The notes beneath the pieces were generated by a model. That model ran no database searches, had not been told where the DNA came from, and saw only the letters and a program-made list of their open reading frames with translations. The translations under genes were made by a program, and so were the position numbers. From contig CAIWDQ010000298.1 of the NCBI GenBank assembly GCA_903911455.1, positions 1 to 8,755 of the forward strand: 8,755 nucleotides of DNA, read 5' to 3'. The stretch is from an uncultured bacterium (GTDB lineage Bacteria > Bacteroidota > Bacteroidia > Bacteroidales > JACABE01). Below are positions 1 to 5,921 of this stretch, in pieces (within the stretch, counting starts at the first letter, position 1; each line of letters opens with the position of its first letter).

Positions 1-1
1 T

Positions 2-184
2 GTAGTAGATTGGGTGAGTGGTCCATTAACATTAATTTTAATGCTTTATCCTATCTTAGTTATTGAAATTATTGCTAGTATTTTTCTCTTTTGTAATATC
101 AAACCTAAACTCTTTATTGGTATTCAAATTTTTTTTTTCAATATTTTCTATTATAATTGTATTACATTATTTAAGTGTACATAA
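2..184 (+). CDS. C-terminal fragment of a hydrophobic membrane protein (partial at window edge)
   Basis: The frame starting at base 2 stays open for 60 codons and ends at TAA 182-184; its start lies left of the window. The translated fragment is strongly hydrophobic, with two likely membrane segments: about residues 8-32 (containing PLTLILMLYPILVIEIIAS) and about 38-56 after a short basic NIKPK turn. This fits the last two helices of an inner-membrane protein, but no family can be recognised. The coding strand carries ten consecutive T (129-138) inside the last helix. A promoter-like element for the next gene follows 30 bases after the stop. The reading is uncertain because AT-rich non-coding DNA can also translate to hydrophobic residues; the length of the open frame and its orientation with the downstream genes are the main support. 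Confidence 0.45.
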   Translation, partial: VVDWVSGPLTLILMLYPILVIEIIASIFLFCNIKPKLFIGIQIFFFNIFYYNCITLFKCT

Positions 185-212
185 AGATTTAATCTATTAT
201 TAAATAATATTG

Positions 213-220
213 TAAGTTTG
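213..220 (+). promoter_or_regulatory. Bacteroidota-type -7 element for the lipoprotein gene
   Basis: TAAGTTTG fits the Bacteroidota sigma -7 consensus TAnnTTTG and lies 33 bases before the ATG at 254, a normal leader length. No good -33 TTTG is present; the nearest is TTTA at 188-191, 21 bases upstream, inside an AT-rich inverted repeat (187-193 with 199-205). Transcription would start near 226. Confidence 0.5.
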
Positions 221-253
221 CGGAGCGTTTATTAAAATAAAAAAACAATTTAC

Positions 254-742
254 ATGAAGTTAAAACTCATTCTATTTATTTCAATAATCATTCTGATGAT
301 TAGCTGCAAATCATCTAACGAAAAAAGTATCCAGTTATTAGATAAGTATGATTTTAATACGGGCAAATATAAACTTTACGGAATAATATGTGAAGCCAAG
401 CCAACAAATTTCTCTAACAAAGTAGAAAGTTTTGTAGTAGAAGATACAATCACTTTGAATAAGATAAAACATGACTGGCAAATATGTTATACTGATAAAA
501 GAATGCCATGTGGTATTACTTATATGATGGTATTGATGAAAGATGATAGTTGTGTTTACAATTTTGGTATTAACTTAGAATGTGATTATCTAATTTGTAA
601 TTTAGGTTGGTTTGAGTTTCCTGAAAAACTAATGAATAAATATGAAAACCTTGTTAAAAGGATTCCTAACGAAGTTGCATTTGCTTTACATGACACTTTA
701 ATAAAGAAACATACTTTTGATGAAAAGAAAATAAAAAAATAA
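254..742 (+). CDS. Small cysteine-rich lipoprotein of unknown function
   Basis: A 162-residue protein with a clear lipoprotein signal: Lys-containing start, hydrophobic stretch of residues 5-16, and lipobox M15-I16-S17-C18, so Cys18 should be lipidated and the mature part be about 145 residues outside the inner membrane. KSS follows the cysteine, without the acidic surface-export signal (K-D/E-D/E type) described for some Bacteroidota surface lipoproteins, so a periplasm-facing location is a fair guess. The mature part has six further cysteines (C46, C78, C86, C100, C110, C115), an even number that would allow disulfides, and several aromatic residues in a segment around 108-123 (ECDYLICNLGWFEF). 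The C-terminal end is lysine-rich. I do not recognise a family. The start ATG fits the signal peptide exactly. A promoter motif lies at 213-220, and the gene appears to be its own unit, followed by a REP-like palindrome. Confidence 0.85.
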   Translation: MKLKLILFISIIILMISCKSSNEKSIQLLDKYDFNTGKYKLYGIICEAKPTNFSNKVESFVVEDTITLNKIKHDWQICYTDKRMPCGITYMMVLMKDDSCVYNFGINLECDYLICNLGWFEFPEKLMNKYENLVKRIPNEVAFALHDTLIKKHTFDEKKIKK

Positions 743-745
743 TTA

Positions 746-753
746 TACATTTG
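746..753 (+). promoter_or_regulatory. Bacteroidota-type -7 element for the TPR gene
   Basis: TACATTTG matches TAnnTTTG and begins just after the lipoprotein stop codon, 80 bases before the ATG at 834. The upstream TTTG at 716-719 is 26 bases away, longer than the usual 17-20, so the -33 element is poor. If used, the transcript leader would contain the palindrome at 781-800. Confidence 0.4.
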
Positions 754-780
754 TACAATAAAATTCCTCTTTGTCTTACT

Positions 781-812
781 CCCTCTCCAACAGGAGAGGG
801 CTGGGGTGAGGT
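781..812. repeat. REP-like palindrome with GGGGTGAGG tail
   Basis: A perfect 8-bp inverted repeat (CCCTCTCC at 781-788, GGAGAGGG at 793-800) closes an AACA loop and is followed by CTGGGGTGAGGT at 801-812. The GC-rich stem stands out in this AT-rich DNA. The same stem-plus-tail pattern is known as an intergenic repetitive extragenic palindrome in many bacteria, where such elements are linked to IS200-like REP-associated (RAYT) transposases. Only this copy is in the window, and no RAYT gene is here. It lies between the lipoprotein and the TPR gene, within the probable leader of the latter. It lacks a following T-run, so it is not a classical terminator. Confidence 0.7.
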
Positions 813-833
813 CATTTAACAAATAAATCAAAC

Positions 834-1967
834 ATGAAAAAGATAACATTAATAACATTAACAATACTATTATACACAATATCGTACGGACAAACTGTAA
901 GCGAACTCTTCCAGAAAAGAGATTACTACAGACTTGCTAAACTGGAAGTAAAAACAGATTCGCTTTCGCCCGAAGAAATATATATAGTAGGCTTTGCTTT
1001 CTTTCAGCTTGAGAATGATGTTAAAGCTATTGAACTTTACGACAAAGCTATTGCTAAAGGACTTAATACAGGTACCGTTTATTTCTATAAAGGACTTTCA
1101 TTACGTTTTTTGAAGAAATATGATGAGGCTTTAATTGAAATAGATAAATCTCTTAAACTAGAACCCACCAATCAGGAGTTTATGAACGAGAAAGGTTTGG
1201 TTTATTATTATCAGCAAAAGTATGATATTGCTTTAAAGATATTTGAAGAAGCTAAGAAACTACCTCCTACTTTCCCTGAGCCTTTTTACTGGATAGCAGT
1301 AATCTATCACGAACAAAAAGATTTCAACAAAGCTTTATCATCTTATTATGATGCCTTAAATCATCTTCCTAAAACCAATACTTATTATACTAAGGTTTTA
1401 ACCAGCATTGGTGTGCTTGAATATACTGTTACAAAAGATTATATTAAATCAGCTAAAGCTTACGCTGAAGCAATTGAATTGGATAAAAACAATTATGAAT
1501 TGTATTCAAAGTTGATGAAATCGTATAATGCAGCACAGCAATATGCCAAAGCCGATAGTATATTTGATATTTTAAAAGATAAGTATGATAAGGGGAAACT
1601 ACCTAAAGAAGATATGGAGGTAAAGACCTTTGCAATAGCTCAGTTTGAGTGGAACGGACAAATAGCTACAGTCTACAGATCGTTTGTTGAACCTAAGAAC
1701 ATGCTTGATATATCGTATAAAGTATTTGTGTTGAATAAAGAGGGAGATAAAATTGAAAGACGTTTTGTAGTTGAGAAAACAATACAATTAGAAGACGATG
1801 GCGCTAAACATCTATTGTGCGAACAAGATAAAAAGAATGGCCGACATATTACATATACATACGGTTGGACTACCGATAAGATACCTTTAGAAGATTTAAT
1901 AAGAGTAGTTAAACTTGTATTGGAAGGAAAGATAAAAGCCGGAGCTTCATCTGATACCGGAAAGTAA
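834..1967 (+). CDS. Secreted tetratricopeptide-repeat protein
   Basis: A 377-residue protein with a Sec signal peptide (KK at 2-3, hydrophobic 4-16, ending in ISYGQ, the alanine/glycine-X-Gln style common in Bacteroidota; likely cleavage near residue 19-20) and no lipobox cysteine. About six TPR units cover residues 48-253 (roughly 48-79, 80-113, 114-146, 149-181, 183-220, 221-253), recognised from the G/A-Y/F-A-L pattern and the repeated DxALxxxxxAL helix B, for example KYDEALIEIDKSLKLEPTN. Residues 265-365 form a separate domain of mostly predicted beta strands (FAIAQFEWNG, TVYRSFVEP, YKVFVLNKEGD, RRFVVEKTIQLE) with a final helix; I do not recognise it. The protein is probably a periplasmic or envelope scaffold. 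It ends with two stop codons in a row (1965-1970). It lies 93 bases upstream of the kinase start at 2061, which has its own promoter-like motif, so co-regulation is possible but not shown. Confidence 0.85.
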   Translation: MKKITLITLTILLYTISYGQTVSELFQKRDYYRLAKLEVKTDSLSPEEIYIVGFAFFQLENDVKAIELYDKAIAKGLNTGTVYFYKGLSLRFLKKYDEALIEIDKSLKLEPTNQEFMNEKGLVYYYQQKYDIALKIFEEAKKLPPTFPEPFYWIAVIYHEQKDFNKALSSYYDALNHLPKTNTYYTKVLTSIGVLEYTVTKDYIKSAKAYAEAIELDKNNYELYSKLMKSYNAAQQYAKADSIFDILKDKYDKGKLPKEDMEVKTFAIAQFEWNGQIATVYRSFVEPKNMLDISYKVFVLNKEGDKIERRFVVEKTIQLEDDGAKHLLCEQDKKNGRHITYTYGWTTDKIPLEDLIRVVKLVLEGKIKAGASSDTGK

Positions 1968-2037
1968 TAATTATTTAAATCACCGATAAATTAAAGTGTT
2001 TTACCTATTATTTTAGCTTTATCTAAATAATGTTTAG

Positions 2038-2045
2038 TACTTTTG
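2038..2045 (+). promoter_or_regulatory. Bacteroidota-type -7 element before the kinase gene
   Basis: TACTTTTG fits TAnnTTTG. It overlaps a possible TTG start codon at 2043-2045, and transcription would begin near 2051, only about 10 bases before the ATG at 2061. A TTTA at 2018-2021, 16 bases upstream, is the best, weak, -33 candidate. No other TAnnTTTG occurs between the TPR stop and 2061. Confidence 0.35.
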
Positions 2046-2060
2046 AATAAAATTTCAGAA

Positions 2061-3098
2061 ATGCTAAAGCCGAAGTATTATCAAGTCATAATTCATGTTA
2101 CAGTATGGTTTTGTTTTTTAAGTCTTCCATTTTACTTTTCACCAAAACCACCCGATAACTTTCATCCACTAGGAGAAAGTTATTTCTATTTCTCCTATCT
2201 ATTTACTAATCTCTTACTGGTAGGATTCTATTATTTAAATTCTTTGGTATTAATCCCAAAACTATTAGCCCGTCATAAGATATTCTTTTATATAGCTTCA
2301 ATAGTAGTATTATTTATTTTAATAGTAATAGTGCCTGAATGGTTGAAACCTGAAATTGATTTTGGTAAACATGGAGGACCAGGAGGATATGAAGGATATA
2401 GACCTAAACATATCTTTAATGCGATGCTTGCCTTAACGTTCTTCTTTATATTTATAATAAGTAGCGGTATTAAAATTATAAATAAATGGTTTGAAACCGA
2501 AAAGAATAAAACTTTAATTGAGAAAGAAAAACTTCAGTCAGAACTTACGAATCTTAAAGCTCAGATAAATCCTCATTTCTTGTTCAATGTATTGAATACT
2601 ATCTATGCATTGTCGTTAAAGAAATCAGATTCAACACCTGATGCCGTAATGCAATTGTCAAAGTTATTAAGATATATTGTTAACGAAACCCAGGCAGATA
2701 AAGTTCCGCTTGATAAAGAAGTTGATTGTATAACTAATTATATTGATTTGCAAAAGATGAGACTGTCTGATACCGTTGAGATAACATATAATAAAACAGG
2801 TAACTTCAACGATGTAAGTATTGCTCCTCTCCTATTAATTGCTTTTGTTGAAAATGTATTTAAACATGGTATCAGTACACATGAATATTCTCCGATATTA
2901 ATTGAAATCTCATTAGAAAAGAATCTTTTCTCTTTTAAAACACAAAACAAAATATTTAAAACAAAAGAAGAAGATAGTACCGGAATTGGTATTGAGAATA
3001 CACGTAAAAGACTTGAATTAATTTATCCGGATAATCATCATCTGAATATAATTGAAATAGATGCTACTTTTAATGTTGAACTTTTAATAAACTTATAA
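2061..3098 (+). CDS. LytS-type membrane sensor histidine kinase
   Basis: A 345-residue kinase counted from ATG 2061; an in-frame TTG at 2043 would add six residues, but it lies inside a promoter-like motif, so ATG is preferred. Four membrane helices lie at about residues 8-27, 39-65, 74-92 and 117-139, with a glycine/tyrosine-rich extracytoplasmic loop (HGGPGGYEGYRP, about 104-116) between helices 3 and 4. A coiled-coil linker (about 144-166) leads to a His_kinase (PF06580-type) dimerisation motif AQINPHFLFNVLNTIYAL with the phospho-accepting His172. The ATPase part has the N box FVENVFKHG (Asn265) and a glycine box TGIGIENTRKRL (about 307-318). It is expected to autophosphorylate and pass phosphate to the adjacent LytTR regulator, whose ATG shares its first A with the TAA stop here (TAATG), implying translational coupling. 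The signal sensed is unknown; there is no ligand-binding domain beyond the membrane helices. Confidence 0.92.
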   Translation: MLKPKYYQVIIHVTVWFCFLSLPFYFSPKPPDNFHPLGESYFYFSYLFTNLLLVGFYYLNSLVLIPKLLARHKIFFYIASIVVLFILIVIVPEWLKPEIDFGKHGGPGGYEGYRPKHIFNAMLALTFFFIFIISSGIKIINKWFETEKNKTLIEKEKLQSELTNLKAQINPHFLFNVLNTIYALSLKKSDSTPDAVMQLSKLLRYIVNETQADKVPLDKEVDCITNYIDLQKMRLSDTVEITYNKTGNFNDVSIAPLLLIAFVENVFKHGISTHEYSPILIEISLEKNLFSFKTQNKIFKTKEEDSTGIGIENTRKRLELIYPDNHHLNIIEIDATFNVELLINL

Positions 3099-3787
3099 TG
3101 TTGAACTGTATAGCAATTGACGACGAACCACTATCATTAGAGATAATATCTTCTTATGTTTCAAAAGTAAGTTTTCTGAATTTAAAAGGAACATTTACCG
3201 ATCCATTTAAAGCTGCCGAAATAATAAAGAATGAAAAGATAGATCTTTTGTTTTTAGATATTGAAATGCCTGATTTAAATGGAATGCAGTTTCTAAGATC
3301 TCTCAAAGAACAACCAATGGTTATCTTCATCACAGCTTATGATCAATATGCTGTTGAAGGTTTCAATCTTAATGCTGTTGATTATTTATTAAAACCTATT
3401 GAGTTTGAAAGATTCTTTAAAGCTGTTAATAAAGCTTATGATTACCACAGATTCATCAACAATCAGCATCAGTCGGAAGATAATTATATATTTGTAAAAT
3501 CAGATTACCAAATCAAAAAGATCAATGTTGATGATATTTCATATATTGAAGGTTTGGATGATTATATTAAAATATATTGTGGTGAAGATTTTACATTATG
3601 CCTAATGACAATGAAAGTGATATTAAGTAAGCTTCCTGCAAGTAAATTTATAAGAGTACATCGTTCGTTTATAGTATCAATACCACATATTAATTCAATT
3701 CAGAGAAACAGAATTAAAATTGGCGATAAATTAATTCCTATAAGCGAATCTTATAATTCGGATTTCTATAAAGTAATAGAGAAATAA
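3098..3787 (+). CDS. LytTR-family response regulator
   Basis: A 229-residue two-domain regulator. The receiver domain (1-120) has the acidic pair D8-D9, the phospho-acceptor D54 (LFLDIEMPD), T79 in ITAYD and K99 in LLKP, so all conserved receiver residues are present. The LytTR DNA-binding domain spans about 128-226, with the typical strands around YIFVKSDYQIKKI, the ISYIEGLDDYIKIY segment and the HRSFIVSIPHINSI motif near the end. It starts at the ATG that overlaps the kinase stop by one base, so the two genes form one operon and a cognate pair. LytTR proteins bind short direct repeats upstream of target genes; in Bacteroidota such pairs often have unknown targets. The neighbouring TPR gene or the operon's own promoter are possible targets, but I could find no convincing repeat pair in either leader. 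Confidence 0.95.
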   Translation: MLNCIAIDDEPLSLEIISSYVSKVSFLNLKGTFTDPFKAAEIIKNEKIDLLFLDIEMPDLNGMQFLRSLKEQPMVIFITAYDQYAVEGFNLNAVDYLLKPIEFERFFKAVNKAYDYHRFINNQHQSEDNYIFVKSDYQIKKINVDDISYIEGLDDYIKIYCGEDFTLCLMTMKVILSKLPASKFIRVHRSFIVSIPHINSIQRNRIKIGDKLIPISESYNSDFYKVIEK

Positions 3788-3817
3788 TTCATAACTCATA
3801 ATTATCTTAACAACTTA

Positions 3818-3832
3818 AGGCACTTCCTGCCT
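3818..3832. terminator. Weak hairpin in the convergent gap, possible two-way terminator
   Basis: AGGCA (3818-3822) and TGCCT (3828-3832) pair around the loop CTTCC, between two genes that end facing each other. An outer ACTTA (3813-3817) with TAAGT (3847-3851) could extend it. No T-run follows on either strand, so the support is mostly position. Confidence 0.2.
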
Positions 3833-3851
3833 GCCAGTATGCAAGGTAAGT

Positions 3852-3874
3852 ACTTTAGGCACTTTAGGCACTTC
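3852..3874. repeat. 9-bp tandem repeat ACTTTAGGC
   Basis: ACTTTAGGC occurs at 3852-3860 and again at 3861-3869, followed by a partial ACTTC that ends directly at the stop codon of the EEP gene. A variant unit, ACTTAAGGC, lies at 3813-3821, also followed by ACTTC. The 30 bases between the two clusters are unrelated, so the region looks like a small degenerate or interrupted array in the convergent gap. Confidence 0.75.
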
Positions 3875-4990
3875 TTATTTCACAATTTCGGCGGTAACAG
3901 GGTAATGATCCGAATAAGGAACCTTTTGAACGTTGTATTGAGTGCATTCATACATCTTGTTATGAAAGATATAGTCGATGCGAATGGGCGGAAGCTTGCC
4001 ATTATAGGTGTTGCCGATAAGCGAACCGGCATCATTGAAGGTATCCATCAGATTTGCACTTAATTGATGGTATGAATAGGAAGCAGGAGTGTCGTTGAAG
4101 TCGCCGCAAAGGATTATAGGATAGGGAGAAGCCGCCATTTCGGTTTTGAGAAGGTCAACTTCATATGCCCGCATCTTAAACGCTTTCCACAACCTGTAAG
4201 CCGACTTGGACTGAGAGGAATCTACAGCGCTTCCAAGGTGAATTGACGTTAAATGAACGTTGTACAGCCTTACAGTATCCAGATTTATGATAAGATCGGT
4301 GAAGATTGCGAACTTCTCCTTCTCTTTTGTGGTAAGAAAACCCTTATTAATCATTTCGTAATTAGTGAAGATGGCAATGGCATCCAAAGTCCTGTATTTT
4401 TGATTGGTTATATAGTTTTGATAATAGTAATTCTTGTAATTTAGGTTCTTAATAAGAGAATCATTACTAAGAGAATCCTTTCTTCCTTCGCAAAAGAACT
4501 CCTGAAAACAAGCAATCTGAGCATCCTGTTTCAAAATGAAATCAACGATAGTGTCGCGCTTGTTGTACATCTTCTCATACGGCTTTAAATTATACCTGAA
4601 ATTGTCGACATTATAAGAAAGTATCTTAAAATTATTCTTAGATGTCTTAACAGAATCGCGAAAAGCAATATGCACATGATTAAACATCACATTATAACCC
4701 AAAAGAAGCGCAATTAGAGAGTAAATGAACATCCTACGACGAAGAATCATCCATAAAAGAATAAAAAACAGATTAGCGATAAGGAAAGTCGGATATGCCA
4801 AACCGATAAAAGCGATCCACGTAAAGTGTGCAGGACTAATGTACTGTGAAGCATAAGCAAACAAGATGAGAAGAATAAAAAGAATATTAAGAAACTTCAA
4901 AAACTTAATTAAATAACCTGACTTTTTCTTCGCTTTACCGGCTTTAGGTTTCTTAGATGGAGTCTTTTTAGGAGGTTTCTTAGCTTTCAT
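3875..4990 (-). CDS. Membrane-anchored endonuclease/exonuclease/phosphatase (EEP) family protein
   Basis: A 371-residue protein with a very lysine-rich N-terminal tail (residues 2-23), three membrane helices (about 28-48, 56-81, 88-107) and an EEP-fold domain from 120 to the end. The catalytic motifs are all visible: N127 in SYNV, E164 in CFQE, N244-x-H246 in NVHL, the GDFND motif 296-300 (D297, N299), D339 in RIDYIF, and the terminal SDH (360-362, H362). This is a metal-dependent phosphodiesterase or phosphatase fold; members cut nucleic acids, phosphoinositides or sphingolipids, and the substrate here cannot be told. With a positive (inside) N-tail and three helices, the catalytic domain should face the periplasm. 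The gene is the last of the mutL-rhomboid-rhomboid operon, 39 bases after the second rhomboid. Some of the positive N-tail may interact with membrane lipid or nucleic acid, which is a guess. Confidence 0.92.
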   Translation of the reverse strand: MKAKKPPKKTPSKKPKAGKAKKKSGYLIKFLKFLNILFILLILFAYASQYISPAHFTWIAFIGLAYPTFLIANLFFILLWMILRRRMFIYSLIALLLGYNVMFNHVHIAFRDSVKTSKNNFKILSYNVDNFRYNLKPYEKMYNKRDTIVDFILKQDAQIACFQEFFCEGRKDSLSNDSLIKNLNYKNYYYQNYITNQKYRTLDAIAIFTNYEMINKGFLTTKEKEKFAIFTDLIINLDTVRLYNVHLTSIHLGSAVDSSQSKSAYRLWKAFKMRAYEVDLLKTEMAASPYPIILCGDFNDTPASYSYHQLSANLMDTFNDAGSLIGNTYNGKLPPIRIDYIFHNKMYECTQYNVQKVPYSDHYPVTAEIVK

Positions 4991-5029
4991 ATAGATATGT
5001 GTAGATATTTAATTAGTAAAAGCTTAAGA

Positions 5030-5920
5030 TTAATCTTTATTAGATGATTTAAAAAGGATTTCTTTCTCTTCTTTAGACAAACTTTCGTAACCTTTCTTAG
5101 AAATCTTATCTAAAATAGCATCAATTAACTTCTGACGTTCAGCTCTTCTCTTGTTGTATTCCTCATCAGTCATAGGACGAGAAGAAGTTTCAGTTTTAGT
5201 GAACTTCATCTTAGCTTTCTTCTTAAATATTGAATCAAAATTAAAAGAAGGAAGCTTAAAAATAGAATGTCTGAGATTATAAGCTATCAGAAAGCCGTAA
5301 AAAGCACCCCCTAAATGAGCAATATGACCGCCGGGATTATTACCTTTAATACTCAATAGATCAATGAGAACAAAGATTATACCGAGGTACTTCAATTTAA
5401 CGTTTCCAAACAAAATTAATTGAACAGAAAACTCGGGAGCATAAGTAGCCACAGCCACAATTATAGCTAAAACAGAGGCAGATGCCCCTAATGCCATAGA
5501 AAATGGTAAAGAAAACTGGAAGATTGGAAAGATATTATAAGATATCACATAAAAAACACTTCCCATTAAGCCACCAAAAATATATGTATTCAATAGCTTA
5601 CGCGAATCAAGAAATTGCATAAACAGAATTCCACCAAAATATAACATCAGCATGTTCATAAAGATGTGGAATATCTCTTCGTGCAGAAACATATAAGTAA
5701 ACAATGTCCAGGGACGCGTAATCAAACTGTCGAGACTAGCAGGGACAGCAAGAAAATGAACAATAATATTGCTATCTTTCCAACCATAAAGGTATTGAAA
5801 CAAATTAAACAGGCTAACAATTAACCAGACAGCAATATTTATCTTAATTAACTTAACAACAATGTTATTTTGACTAAAAAAAGCCTTTACCTGATCTAAA
5901 GGAGAAGCAGAATTATACAT
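5030..5920 (-). CDS. Rhomboid intramembrane serine protease with cytoplasmic tail (second copy)
   Basis: A 296-residue rhomboid with six membrane helices (about 23-44, 83-103, 110-132, 141-160, 174-190, 199-216). The first loop has the RPWTLFTYMFLH motif. Active-site candidates are S147 in GASAS and H202 in GGHIAHLGGAFYG, with H85 and N89 (HIFMN) in helix 2 as the oxyanion-stabilising pair. The serine motif is GASA rather than the more common GASG, which other rhomboids tolerate. A charged cytoplasmic tail (about 217-296) ends in a helical part with DAILDKISKKGYESLSKEEKEILF, resembling the short domain annotated DUF6576 on many Bacteroidota rhomboids (recognised from memory). It cleaves membrane proteins within or next to the membrane; its substrates are unknown. 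Its ATG is one base after the stop of the upstream rhomboid, so the two are translated together. Confidence 0.93.
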   Translation of the reverse strand: MYNSASPLDQVKAFFSQNNIVVKLIKINIAVWLIVSLFNLFQYLYGWKDSNIIVHFLAVPASLDSLITRPWTLFTYMFLHEEIFHIFMNMLMLYFGGILFMQFLDSRKLLNTYIFGGLMGSVFYVISYNIFPIFQFSLPFSMALGASASVLAIIVAVATYAPEFSVQLILFGNVKLKYLGIIFVLIDLLSIKGNNPGGHIAHLGGAFYGFLIAYNLRHSIFKLPSFNFDSIFKKKAKMKFTKTETSSRPMTDEEYNKRRAERQKLIDAILDKISKKGYESLSKEEKEILFKSSNKD

Positions 5921-5921
5921 A

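Noticed and set aside
187..205. AT-only 7-bp inverted repeat ATTTAAT/ATTAAAT just after the first stop
   Set aside because: Such repeats arise easily by chance in DNA this AT-rich, and it has no GC core or T-run, so it was not called a terminator.
586..879. Open frame on the - strand across the lipoprotein end and the palindrome
   Set aside because: It is antisense to a gene with a clear lipoprotein signal and reads through the REP-like palindrome; no family features.
2012..2037. TTTAG repeated 21 bases apart upstream of the kinase, a spacing typical of LytTR sites
   Set aside because: Only five bases match between the two copies, too little to separate from chance.
3890..3906. Partial match to the I-SceI recognition site (TAACAGGGTAAT)
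   Set aside because: It codes for conserved residues at the end of the EEP domain and lacks the rest of the site; coincidence.
5236..5243. TAATTTTG on the - strand as an internal promoter for the EEP gene
   Set aside because: It is a single motif without a good partner, about 245 bases before the EEP start and inside a coding region; expected by chance.
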